A DNA stretch of 64,000 nucleotides, from positions 5,350,350 to 5,414,349 of the forward strand of contig CM040452.1 of assembly GCA_022749755.1 (NCBI GenBank), in the 5' to 3' direction. The notes below the pieces were generated by a model that saw only the letters and a program-made list of their open reading frames with translations, ran no database searches and was not told the DNA's origin. This stretch comes from Azadirachta indica. Its lineage: Eukaryota; Streptophyta; Magnoliopsida; Sapindales; Meliaceae. Shown piece after piece: positions 11,426 through 23,253 of this stretch. The stretch's first letter is position 1; each line of letters opens with the position of its first letter. The position numbers and the translations under genes are program-made.

Positions 11426-12605
11426 ATGAAGTCAAAAAATAGTAATTATGTTAACATGAATTGGAATTTGGATTCTTTCCCAGAAGGATACAGGTTTGTT
11501 CCTTGGGAAGGGGAGCTACTTGTTCACTATCTCAGGAAGAAGCTCAGGAATGAGCCTTTGCCACCTTCTAGGATCATGGAGTAACATCTATACCAGTACA
11601 GTCCTGAGGAACTTGAAGGTAAAAGATATTTTATTACATTAAACATTCAACAAGATTTGGCTTCTTTTCTTGTTTATGTTTACTGTAAATTGAAGATTTA
11701 TTGAATATAATGCAGCTAAGATATTTTGGGTTCTAATTTATTGGTAGAGATTAATAAATAGCGATTAGGGTTTTCTTTTCTAACCGGGTTTTTTTTTTTT
11801 TTAAACAATAATATACGAAGAACCGAGAGTGAAAGACAAGTTCTTTTTCACTCAAAGGGACAGGAAGCATTTAAATGGAAAAAGGCCAAATCGGGTAACT
11901 GGTTCTGGTTATTGGAAGACTACTGGAGGCGACAAGAAAGTCAAGTATGGAGGCAAAACAGTTGGATTCAAGAAAACATTGGTTTTCTACCGGAGGACTC
12001 CTGTTGGTCCTCAAAAGACAAACTGGATAACGCATGAATTTAGGGATAATAATTCATCTCCAAGTAAAAAGGATGGAACAGATATGAAGGTTAACTTTTG
12101 CCAACTTAACTTCAGTCATTCTTAACTCTTGTATTATCTGTATAGTTTGGTATTAAAATTGTTTCTCTCTTTGCAGATTGATTGGGTTTTATGTAGGATA
12201 GGCCCAAGACTTACAGAGCGGGACCATGATGATGATGTTACAAACGAGCCCATGAATCTGGATCCTGTGGTTAATTCTACAGAACATGCTAATCCTAGCT
12301 CGGAGATGAGGATAATTCGATTTGGCTCTCAAGCACAATTCTATGCTCAATCCTCCTACGCAAATTCAAATAATATGAATCAGCAAAATACGGTTCCAGA
12401 AATTCCAAGCATTATGCCTCCTCCTGATCTATCACAATTTTCTGGTGACATGCATCAGCAAAATACACTCCAGGAAATGCTCCATTTTGATTCTACCAAT
12501 GGTGGGTTGGTTAATTCTACAGAATATCCTTTCAGCTTCAGCTACCATACAACTTATCCTGAATGGAGCTCTACATATCAAGACAGTTATCGTTTTTGGC
12601 CATAA
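11426..12605 (+). pseudogene. NAC transcription factor gene with in-frame stop in subdomain B
   Basis: Three exons, 11426-11618, 11821-12089 and 12177-12605 (TAA), join in one consistent phase and give an NAC layout: FPEGYRFVPWEGELLVHYL, then [52 protein letters not shown] and IDWVLCRIGPR. The frame is interrupted by TAA at 11582-11584. The sequence there reads RIME-stop-HLYQY where the neighbouring gene reads [10 protein letters not shown]. Exon 2 is also shortened at its start and lacks the [12 protein letters not shown] stretch of the intact neighbour. All other splice sites and frames are intact, so the break looks recent. A read error, or use of a downstream start giving a truncated domain, are alternatives. 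The C-terminus is rich in Asn, Gln and Met and ends TYQDSYRFWP. Confidence 0.75.
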
Positions 12606-13235
12606 GCTGAAGAGTTCTTTAGCAAACAGTTCTAGTTCTTGCTCTTGCTTGTAATGCAGATTTGTAAGGTCGTTGAATTGCTAGTTGTCTAAATATTTTC
12701 TTGCTACTTCAGCTTGTTCTACAGTGTTTCTGTTTAATTTTGCTGCTCCCTATAATCTCCTTTGTCCTCTCTTTTTACTCTCTTTTCTTTGTTTGCTTCA
12801 ATCTCTCTACGATTTATTCTTGGAGATTTTAAAAAAAAAATAATAAATATAAGCTGCATCTATTTCATAAACTATACTTTTTAATTTTTTAATTTTTTAT
12901 CTTTAAATTTAATTTTTTTTAAATAATAATTTAACATTGTATTGAATTAAGTGTAAGCTCTCAATGACAAGGCTTGTTACGTAAAAAATGGGCTTATAGT
13001 TTGCATTTTCCTTTTTCGTTGTAATAAAATTATCAGTGAACTAATAAACAAAAGCAAATTAATGGGCTCGTATTTTGCATTCTGTTCATCGGTGATAATA
13101 ATATTAGTGGGCTTGCAAACGAAAAACAAAGTTACAAAACGCAGCACGGAAAATACATTTATCCGAAATAAACGGTAAATCTGGGTCAGTAAACTAAATC
13201 TTTAAGCAGGATATGCAAATTTTTGAACATCTCTA
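12606..13235. other. Spacer between NAC pseudogene and hydrolase array
   Basis: The first part is probably the 3' UTR of the NAC locus. The rest is AT-rich with an A-rich run near 12832. No gene recognised. Confidence 0.5.
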
Positions 13236-16140
13236 ATGGCTCTCCAGGACTCTTTTGGCGGAGAAATCAATCAGGTACATTCATTTGATTTCTGTTTCTC
13301 TTTATTAATTATACTACTTTGAATCAATTGATCTTACGTTCGTATTACGAGCTCATGTTTATATTTTGTAGGAAGAAAACGTTTTCAGTGATTTCCTAAC
13401 CATTAGGATACTCCCAAATTTGCTGTATATTATCATCAGGTGCTATTTGAAGAAAATTTATGCGTAAGGAAAGTGATATTAAACAGACCACAGAAATTAA
13501 ACAGCCTCACGATAGAAGTGGTAAGTAAAAACCATTCTAAGCTTTTCTAATACAAATCTATGTTGTCTCAAACTAATCAAATAGATTTTTTTCTTTGTAT
13601 TTCTTTGCAGGTCTCTGAAATATGGAAGAAGTTGAAAGCATACCAGAATGATTCTACCCTCAAACTCGCAATTTTGAAGGTAATTAAAAATAATAAATAA
13701 TTTTACTGTCTGATTGCAACCTATTTTCACAGTTTAATTAATTTCCTTCTCTACATATTCGCTAATTTCCTGGGCAAGGGAAAATCATTTTCTGCTGGCG
13801 GGGACATTGTAGCACTCTAAAAAGATGCAACTGAAGGTGATTAATTATATGCTCCACGCATCCACATACACAGCTTTATATGATACAACGGGAAAGATTA
13901 CTACTTTAATTAATGAATCAATCATCTTCCTTAATTAATTAATTTGTCAGTATTTTATAAGCATTTTATATATACAGCTAACAGTTTAAATATGCTTAAT
14001 TCTACGTGCCTTTGATTCATGATTAGGGAGTTGGAGCCTCGTTGCAAATTATTTCAAGAAAATACTAAACCTACACTATTTGATTGCTACATATAAGAAG
14101 CCCCTGATATGTTCGAAGAGTTGTTACATAACTATGTACGCTTATAATTCCTTAATTTACTGTTGATCTAAAATGCTTATCTTTTAAGGTAAAATTTCAA
14201 GGTTGCTCTTGCAGACAGAATTGTGTTTAGAAATGGTGTTGTACTGTCGAATGCAAGATTCAAGATCGTGATCGAAAATACAGTATGACATATATATATA
14301 TATATATATATATATGAATGATTTAATGGAAAACCTGATCAGGTGTTTTCTATGCTGCAAACAGCTATAGGATTTTCTCCCATTGCTGGTGCACCATATT
14401 TGCTTTCCCGACTCCCAGGATACTTCGGTAAGCCTATTTATAATTTGTCTAATTAATTTCTTTCATTTATAATTTATTGAAATCTTTCCAAAGAGTCAAG
14501 TACGAAATTTATATGTGACCCTACTGCTTTTCATTAATATTTAAGAGAATATTTAGGGCTTACTAGAGCTCAGTTAAATGGAAAAGAAATGTTTGCATAG
14601 GTGCTAGCAACTCATTTTGTTCTTTCCAGGGTACAGGCTTCTTTCCAGAAACTCAACGGAATTGAAAATTGAAAGTGATGAATGCAGAAATTCTCATTAA
14701 TTAATTTCAAGCAATTACTATATATAGGATCTCCGGATGTTGGAAAATGCATTACAGAACGTGGCTTCTTCAGATACGACTGCAATTTCTCAGGTTATCA
14801 GCAAATTTGTACACCACAAAAGGGTGAAACAAGACAAAGCATATAGTACTAGTAATCAGTAAAATCGACCACTTATCTTTTGAAATGAATCTGCTAGCTT
14901 TGAACTTAATTTAATCAACCAAAAGATTGATATTAATCTAATGTTCCATCAACCACTAATGAATTACAGGTTGAAGATTTTTGATGAATGTTTCTCCAGA
15001 GATACAGTTGAAGACATACTATTACCACTAGTACGTGCCACCGAGAGGGAGAGATTAATTATATACAAATTTTCTTACATTTCTTTGATACTGAAAGTCT
15101 TTATTGATGTTTCTAAATTCTCACTTAATTATTTTAGGAGAAGTGGGCTGAAAATTACGATGAAAATTGGATAGCTGATGCAATAAACTCGATGAAATCA
15201 GCTTTGCCCAACCAGCCTCAAAATTTTTCTTAAATCGGTAATGGCAATTAGGATACTATACTATTTCATCTTCGATCATGTCTAAGAATTTATTCCAAGG
15301 TGGCAAGTCTTTCGACTTTGATAAGGATTAATTTATATATATATATATATATATATTTTTATATATATTTTGATTGTTTAGATAAGGGAAGATAGGCACC
15401 AAATTTTTTAAGAATGTATTGTTCGGGAGTAGAACAAATTGTGTCATTTTGGGTGAAGCAATGATTTCGTATTTAAAATGATAAATCTTATTAATTTTTT
15501 AATTTAACTTTTAATTAATGCATTTCATGCTTCCTAATTACCTGTTTTTCTTAGGGTATAAAAGCAAATATCTTGAATAAAGAAAAAAAACCTAAGGTAT
15601 TTTATGACTTACCATATTCTTACTAGAACTTGGCTACAATATATTGAATATATTATTTCATGTATTTTTTTTTTAACATAAATTTTGAAACATACTTTAT
15701 AAATGTCAAAACACTAATATAAAACTTGAAATTTAAGTAAATTTCAAAATTTTAAAACTTGAAACATTTAATGCAAAAGTGTTGAACACTAATTAAGCGT
15801 ATGGAAGTTTCAATACATATATATATACATATATATATATCCAGTCAACAAAGATTTCCTTTATATATCACTATTTTCTGACTAAACTTCTGCTTAAATA
15901 AATAGAAATTGGTAATTAACTAATAATTAATAAGTAAGAATATAGTAAAAAACTAATATATATTGATTGCACATAAGTAATAATTTCCTCTAATTATTCA
16001 TTTAATTATATGAAACAGTGGCGGAATTCAAAAGTAGAGCTAATTACCGAAGAAATGATAGATCGCTATTTCAGCAGAGTAGATGATGACAAAGACGGTT
16101 GGGAAGTCTTACCAATTGATGCTGGAAAGTCCAAGCTTTG
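13236..16140 (+). pseudogene. 3-hydroxyisobutyryl-CoA hydrolase-like gene, copy 1 (dead)
   Basis: Exon-by-exon homologue of the plant CHY1-like crotonase family. Those enzymes hydrolyse 3-hydroxyisobutyryl-CoA in valine breakdown. Recognisable exons: 13236-13274, 13440-13520 (VLFEENLCVRKV), 13611-13679, ~13776-13836 (SFSAGGD), ~14038-14107, ~14235-14287, ~14342-14428, ~14546-14634, ~14730-14845, ~14970-15031, ~15140-15231 and a final piece near 16019-16139. Many disablements are visible. The acceptor before the SAGGD exon is TG instead of AG. TAA follows DIVAL. The Gly-rich oxyanion segment is deleted, TGA follows IENTV, and TAG interrupts EMFA. Donors near 14105 and 14845 are lost. There is a frameshift in the NSMKSAL exon and the next exon has decayed. 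It cannot make a hydrolase. Confidence 0.9.
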
Positions 16141-16675
16141 ATATTTACATATACAGCATTAATTATTTTATCAAGAAATTTGGTGATTGAATCTTATCGT
16201 GTTAAAAGGCTTGCTTTAAATAATTGAGAACACTCACGTTGGCATTAAGTAATTAAGGATTGCTTGTACGATTAATAGAACTAATAATTTATCTAATTAT
16301 AATTAGTATAAAATGATTTGCAAATATAATAACAGTGTGAACATACTCCTCGAACTCCAAAATCAATCTAGAAAGTATAATAACAAAAGCTGGAAAAATC
16401 CCTCCAGTATAGGAGTATAATCTAGTTTAGTTGTGTGTTTAAAGTTATTAATTCCCAAATGTGTTTTGATTTCCTAATTAAAAACTAAGTTAATTGATAA
16501 AAACATTTATTATAAATACCATACATTTAAATTAATCAATATAATATACAAAATATTCAATTATTATACGCAACTAATAATAAAGGCTATAGTCAATTAA
16601 ACATGTTTGTTAAGTGTTAGTGAATATAAGTTTAAGTTATCCATGTATGCAAGCTTTCACACTCAAGATGTTTCA

Positions 16676-16718
<43 letters not shown>

Positions 16719-16758
16719 TCAGATTCAATTCCCACAGTGCGCAGAACACCTGTAATTA
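16141..16758. other. Spacer between hydrolase copies 1 and 2
   Basis: AT-rich, ending in a compound (AT)n(AG)n microsatellite at about 16676-16717, 40 bases before the copy 2 ATG. The AG tract would lie in the promoter or 5' UTR of copy 2. Confidence 0.6.
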
Positions 16759-19700
16759 ATGGCTCTTCAATACTTGTTTGGCAGAGATATTAATCAGGTA
16801 TTAATTCTTCTAAGTTCTGATGGCTTTTCGATACTCCTTAATTTTCTATGATTGCATAAATTTGATTACTTTTTGAAATTTATCAATACATACGTTGATC
16901 TTATTTTGTATATTATATTTGTGCATTCTTATATACGTATTCTATCGTCATCAGGTGTTATTTGAAGAGAAATTACATGTGAAGAAAGTGACATTAAACA
17001 GACCGACAAAATTAAACAGCCTCACATTTGAAATGGTAGGTTAAAGCTAATGACATTCTTATGCATAAATACAAAACTATTATTGAATGTGTGTGTGTGT
17101 GTGTGTGACTAACAAATTTTGGTCTCTTGAGCAGCTCTCTCAAATATCCAAGAAATTAAAAGCATATGAGAATGATTCTAATGTCACACTCGTAATTTTA
17201 AAGGTTGGTAAATAAAGTAACACGATACTTTGTGATGAGAATTGATCATATCTTAAAACAACTTCATCTCAAGTGATATATGTATTAGTATTCATTAATT
17301 GGATAATAAATTTTCACTTTTTTTTTTTTTTTACAGAAAATGACATATGATAAAATTTTAATATCCATACATTAATTATCAATACGTAAATGCAATAATT
17401 TCACTAAATTATTCTTGCCATAAATTAATCCTTGTTTAGGGAAATGGAAAAGCATTTTGTGCCGGTGGGGACCTAACAGCAATCTATAAGTACATAACAG
17501 AAGGTGATAATTACGATCGAGCTATTTCTACTATAACATTTAATTAATCATTTAATTAAAGCAGCAATTCTTTACTAATTTTCATTTCATTAGGAAAATA
17601 TATCATAGCATCAGTCTAAATATGGTCGTTATATATATTTATATAATCAGGGCATTGGAGCTTAATTGCCAGTTATTTCAAGAAATTACTCACCGTGGAC
17701 TATTGGATTGCTGCATATAAGAAACCTCTGGTAGGTAGATAAGTTGTTCAATTTTTTTTATTCTTTTTGTTTTCTCTAAGCATGCTTCTTTTTCAAATCC
17801 AAATTCTAACCTTTAAAAATCAAAATTAAAGGTCGCAATTATTAATTAATTTTCATATCATAGCTGAGGATTGTCGAATGCAAGATTCAAGATCGTGACT
17901 GAGAATACTGTATTATCCTTTGTTAATTTTCTCCTCATAAGATTCCTATTTTTGTTTATGAACAGAAAATTTACAAATTAAACATGGAACCAAACATATT
18001 TTTTTTTGTTTTGGAAAACGAAAAAAAAGGATCTTAAAACTTAACGCAACGACGTCCTCTTAGTTTGTTTTATTCATTTATTTGTTGTACAAACCTCAGC
18101 TAGATATAAATAATTTGAAGCTTATAGGGGAAATTAATTAATAGCAGTCAATAATTAACAACATTACAATAAATTGAAGCAGCTGTAGGACTTCATCCTA
18201 ATGCCGCTGCACCACAAGTCCTTTCGAGGCTACCAGGATATTTCGGTAACTCTATTATATCCTTTATTTAACTATATTTGTACAAGAAATTAAAAAAAAT
18301 AAAATCAAGAAAGAAATGAGTTTCTGTTTTTTTTTTAATATTATTATTTTTTGGGTTTTTTAGGAGAATATTTAGGGCTCACGGGAGCTCAGTTAAATGG
18401 AGCAGAAATGGTCGCATGTGGACTAGCAACTCATTTTGTCCTCTCCAAGGTACCAGTTGCTCTTCCGAATATCTCAATGGAATTTACTAATAATACTGAT
18501 AAAGGGAGAAATTCTTATATGTAGATGAAATTAATCTAATTGTACAGGATCTCCAATCGTTGAAAAATGCATTAGACAGCGTAGCTTCTTCCGATACAAC
18601 TGCAATTTCTCAGCTTCTCGGTAAATTTGTATACCAAACAAATATCGACCAAGATATAGCTTATGATAGCAGGTACAACTGATCCATCAAGTGCAATTAA
18701 TTTCTCTGAAACGTATTCAAATATATTGAAGTGTTGTAACTTACATTGAATTAAGCTACATGTTTCAAATCATAACACTAAAAAGCGAAAATTCGGACGA
18801 AGCTTAAATCGATCTCAGTTTCTTCATCTTGCTAACATACTTAGAGACTCAAATGATTTACCACTAGTTATTAATTTACAGATTGAAGATTGTTAATGAA
18901 TGTTTCTGTAAAGAAACAGTTGAAGGCATACTTCTGGCACTAGTAAGTCTGTTCGCAAGCAAACATAAAGTTTCTTACTGTTTTCTTGTTGATGAAACAA
19001 CTATTTCAGCTTATGATGTTTTTCTCATTTATTTCAGGAGAGACGGCAGGCTGAAACTGGAGAGGAGAAATGCATAGTTGATGCAATAAACTCGATGAAA
19101 AGTTCATGTCTAACAAGCCTGAAAATTTTTCTCAGAGTGGTAATAAAGATATCGTTAATCGTGAATTTCACCTACTGTAGGGAATGCCTATATTTTCTTT
19201 TCTATTTATACATCTAATTTTAGAGATGTAAATCATGATGCTGGGTTATGCTAGTCCATTTCGAAAATTTAAGTTCATATTTGTCTTTAAAATTTGAATT
19301 AAGTAGATAAGAGAAGATCGACAAAATACATTTGAAGAGGGCATCATCCGCGAATACAATATAATTTGTCACTCTGCAAGAGGAGAAATTAATAATGATG
19401 CCTATGAGGTATGTGAAAACATAAAAAGGAGAATATATTTTTCATTGAACACGATCTTTTAATTAAACTCGATTTATCCATTTTTTTCATGCAATGACTC
19501 TCATGCATGCATCCTATTCTTTTTTTTTTTTTTTAATTTCATTTTTCTGTAGGGTTTAAGATCAATCTTTGACAAAGATCACCAAAAACCCAAGGTATTA
19601 AATGACTTGCCAGATTCTTACCGAGTTGTTTAAGAATTTCGTTGTAGCAATATCATTGCTCGAATGTAATTAAATAAAACTTGAATTTTCTTAATTATTA

Positions 19701-19855
19701 TCTATCCCAAACAGTGGCAACCTTCAAAACTAGAGCTTGTTACAGAAGAAATGATAGATTGCTATTTCTCCAAAGTGGAAGATGAAGATTGGGAATTCCT
19801 ACAACTTCCTACTAGATCCAGCTTTGCTCATGAGGCTATGAAATCCAAGCTTTAA
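16759..19855 (+). pseudogene. 3-hydroxyisobutyryl-CoA hydrolase-like gene, copy 2 (catalytic core lost)
   Basis: The best preserved of three tandem copies. Exons: 16759-16797, 16955-17035, 17135-17203, 17440-17503 (AFCAGGD), 17651-17730, remnant 17868-17915, ~18176-18245, 18364-18449, 18548-18672, 18882-18942, 19038-19139, 19307-19408, 19553-19594 and 19715-19855 (TAA). Most splice sites are canonical and most exons are open, for example EYLGLTGAQLNGAEM and LELVTEEMIDCYF. However, the exon that should carry the Gly-rich oxyanion loop (GIVMGGGAG in relatives) survives only as LSNARFKIVTENTV. The FAMPE part of the next exon is missing, and PDVG, with a catalytic Asp in relatives, reads PNAA. 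I call it a pseudogene. A transcribed, non-catalytic product made by skipping the damaged exon is possible but not shown. Confidence 0.7.
17088..17107 (+). repeat. (GT)n microsatellite in copy 2 intron
   Basis: A short TG dinucleotide run lies in the intron between exons 2 and 3 of hydrolase copy 2. Confidence 0.85.
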
Positions 19856-20548
19856 TTAATTCAATTTAAATTGGTAGAAAAGAGAGTGCGTTACACCTTA
19901 TTTATATTGATTGTATTTGGTGTTATGTTATGGTAAGTAATATAATTTACTCATAATATGTTCTTAATTATTTAATTCTTGGTATCAGTGTGATATTCTA
20001 ATAATTTACTACTCAATTGAAGTTTAAATTAAACATCCTATAATATTAGAGTACACATAATCTCACGGTTTTGTATTCGGATCAAAACTTATTTTGAGTA
20101 TTAAAATATTCATTGAGAAATCGTACACTAAGTTTAATAGGTGATAATCATGGTTAATTTGCTTGAGGTTTATAGCAATTAAATAATAAATTAACTAATT
20201 ATAATTTATTGAGGAGAATCTTTTCAAATCTCTTAATTAATTAAATTGGGAAACCCCATCACTTGTAATAATCTATATAACACACACACACACTCACACC
20301 ATATTAGCATATTCACAAGTTTATTCGCAATTAATTAAATTTCCATATTTATAAATGTAATGCTTGGACTTTAGAAAAGTGAGACAATCTTCGCACAAAG
20401 GTTGATTTTCTTATAATTAAAAATTAAGAGAATAATCACATTAACTTTAATAATAACTTACGTTTAGATTATATATATAATATTAAATAAAAATAATTCA
20501 AGATGAGTATGCCAAAGTATGAAGACTTAAATATATAGAACATCTCTA
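19856..20548. other. Spacer between hydrolase copies 2 and 3
   Basis: AT-rich and non-coding, with an (AC)n run at about 20280-20300. Confidence 0.5.
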
Positions 20549-22111
20549 ATGGCTTTTTAATGTATTAATTATAATTTAAATTAATTCATTAATCATTTTT
20601 TGTAATACTTCATACAAATATATATTAAGTGGAAGATACTTTTGTTGATGCAATATGGTAATCGAAGGTTTCAGCCCGCGAAATTAACATGCACTCAATG
20701 AATTACGCCTAAATTAATTATGTGTACCTACATAAATGAACTCATTAATAATTATTAATTAATTATGGCACGTGTGAAACCCACTAAGTGCAGCGCTTGA
20801 TTAATATATTGAGTAGTTTATTTCCAATGAAACTTAATTTTATTAACTTTTGACTTGGTCACATTATTCAATAATTTTTTTTATTATTAAAAATTTTATT
20901 TATCTTTATCTCTTTGTTTCTCATAACACATTAATAAATTATAAGTTGGTTTATCCTTAGAGAAACCGAAACTGTAATTCACGAAGTTCAAATGAGTTTT
21001 GATTTCATCGTAATTAAAATTAAAATACACTATTTAATAATTATAAACTTAAAATATAAGCGAATATTGGATCTTGGACTTCGAAATTAAAAGAAAAAAT
21101 TCATAAAGCTAATTGCGGGTCAATTAAACACTTATATTAAGTTCATAATTAAATAATTAAGGACAAGAATAAATTTTTAATTAACATGTACGATTGTTTT
21201 CACACTGGCCTATCTGGCAAAAACATATATATATATATATATATTACATTTTCACTTTTGTTTTGTTGTTGCATAAAGCAAAAATATAAATGATGTTAAT
21301 TTTCACTAATTTATTTCAGGAGAAGCAAGCTGAATATAGCAATGAAAAGTTGGATAATTGATGCTATAAACTTCATGAAGAAACCAGCTTCCCCAATAAC
21401 TCTCAAGATCGGTTTTAGATCGGTAACAATAAGAAACGTATCAATCGAATTTATATTTTATGAAATACCAACGTCTTCATTTAATATTAATTTGTTATGT
21501 GTTGATAAATTAGGTAAGGAAAGATCCAAAAAAAAAAAAGAAGTCTCAAAAAATATATCATTCGTAAATATAATATATTGAGTCATAATGCAGGAGAAAT
21601 AATGAGCAGTGATTTTATAAGGTAATTAAAAAAGAAGAGTTTATATATTTGTAGATAATATCAAGTTAGATTAAAATAACAGTACCTAATTTTGTTTATT
21701 TCCTTCAAATAATTATTAACACGGATATGATATACATCCTTTTTTATTTATTTATTTTTGGTAGGGTATTATGGTATGAGAGCAACGATGTGGACAAAAG
21801 CAAAAAAAAAAGCCAAGGTATAATGTTATTTCATTTTAGAAAATTATTTTTACCAAAAGCATTTCTTAATAGTCTTAACAGAGTTACCAAAACACAAGTT
21901 TAATTCAAACCTTTTAAAGCTAGTCACTATCTTGCGTAAAGAGTGGCAGCCTTCAAGCCTAGAGCTGGTTACTGAAGAACTGGTGGATTGATATTTCACC
22001 AAAGTGGAAAATGATGATTGGGGATTTCTGCAAGTTTCTCGCAGATTCAATTTTGTCGATGCTGCTGTCAAGTCCAAACTTGGAGCCTATCTTGAAGAAA
22101 ATCGTTTATGA
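20549..22111 (+). pseudogene. 3-hydroxyisobutyryl-CoA hydrolase-like gene, copy 3 (gutted relic)
   Basis: A start-like block, AACATCTCTAATGGCT at 20539-20554, matches the start of copy 1. The exons that should follow it are missing. Recognisable sequence resumes at ~21320-21422, equivalent to the NSMK exon, where one extra base shifts the frame and gives a stop at DN. Decayed pieces follow near 21514-21620 and 21765-21815. The last exon, ~21942-22111, reads WQPSSLELVTEELVD, then TGA, then YFTKVENDDWGFLQV, ending LGAYLEENRL. The C-terminus is longer than in copy 2, suggesting that copy 3 keeps the ancestral tail. It cannot encode an enzyme. Confidence 0.85.
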
Positions 22112-22923
22112 CTAAGGATTTTTAACTCAAAATTCTGATTTGAAATAAACATATTGTGAATGTACTGTGTAAAGTGATTATGAATTGTGTAATCTAAATA
22201 AACATATTAATATAGTTTCAGGCCAAATATTGTACTAATTGATTACTCTGTTTCTCAAAAAAAATAGTTTTATCTATAGGCACTGAAGAGTTACAGGATT
22301 AATCGCGGCGAAATTCAGTAGTATAATTTTCCAGGATGATACATTTCCATTTTCCAGCTCCTGCAGTCATTTTTAAGTGTCAATTAGAGATTCCATTTCA
22401 CTTATTTACTACCTGATAATTAACGATTTCATTTCATAGTAGTACAGCACCTCAATCTCAAATATTGTCTGGACTTCTGCAACTTCAAACGGTTAGAACT
22501 ACCATTAACCTTTCCTTCCAACAATCCACAATTACAGCTAAAAATGGTACAGATATGAGGACAGTAAAAATCTGTTTCTCCCTGTTACACGTTCAGGTAC
22601 TCGTACATGCTAACATGCATTCGACACATCAGTATTTATCATCCATTTGAGTTCATAGAACACCAAACTTGAAATTTATAAATCATATAAGTAACAAGAA
22701 TATGAATCAAATGAGTATCTTCCGAAAAGTCACTGCAATAATGATTATTGAGATATGAGATTGCAGCACCACATATAAAACCAAAAACTTTGGACGTCAC
22801 CATTCAATGGGATATGGAGACAGTTACAAGAATGGCTTCCAAGTTCCATTTGCATTTAATAAAGCAAGTCGAAGAAACGAAAACAAAAACAAAAATCAAT
22901 TATATGGGGAAAATACGCAACCT
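22112..22923. other. Spacer before minus-strand 80-aa gene
   Basis: No gene recognised. The right part is likely the 3' UTR of the minus-strand gene ending at 22924. Confidence 0.5.
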
Positions 22924-23253
22924 TCAAGCTTCAGTGCTGGACTTGACAATAAAATTCTGGCGGCTGATAGGGTTCATCACAACAGGAGGCCCTGCAACAC
23001 GAGGCCATGCTTGGAACTTCTTGTCAGTCTCTTCCCACCATTCCTTGTTTGAAACAGTTGATGGGGTAGTACCTGCTCATCAAAATAATGACGCATTGCA
23101 AACACACAGAAAAGGCCAATGAATAAAGGCATAACAAGGTCAATTGCCAAAATTTTTACCTCCAAATATCTTCTTTTCAGCAATTAACTCATCACATACA
23201 TAAGCAACAGCAAATGATCCAAGGACAGATCCTATGATGTACTTTGTTGCCAT
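22924..23253 (-). CDS. Small conserved plant protein (80 aa), probable organelle membrane protein
   Basis: Two coding exons on the minus strand, 23253-23160 and 23072-22924, join as GGA-G|GT to give 80 aa. The N-terminus MATKYIIGSVLGSFAVAYVC forms one hydrophobic segment (residues ~5-20). It is followed by DELIAEKKIFGGTTPSTVSN, KEWWEETDKKFQAWPRVAG and PPVVMNPISRQNFIVK. The pattern looks like a small conserved plant protein with one membrane anchor, perhaps mitochondrial, but I cannot name it. The acceptor TTGCAG lies just 7 bases before the ATG, so the upstream exon is wholly untranslated. A matching donor (GGTTAG) near 24793 gives a leader intron of about 1.5 kb. The intronic ORFs on both strands have no coding character. 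Confidence 0.75.

Noticed and set aside
22748..23122. Plus-strand ORF of 124 aa
   Set aside because: Antisense of the second coding exon of the 80-aa minus-strand gene.
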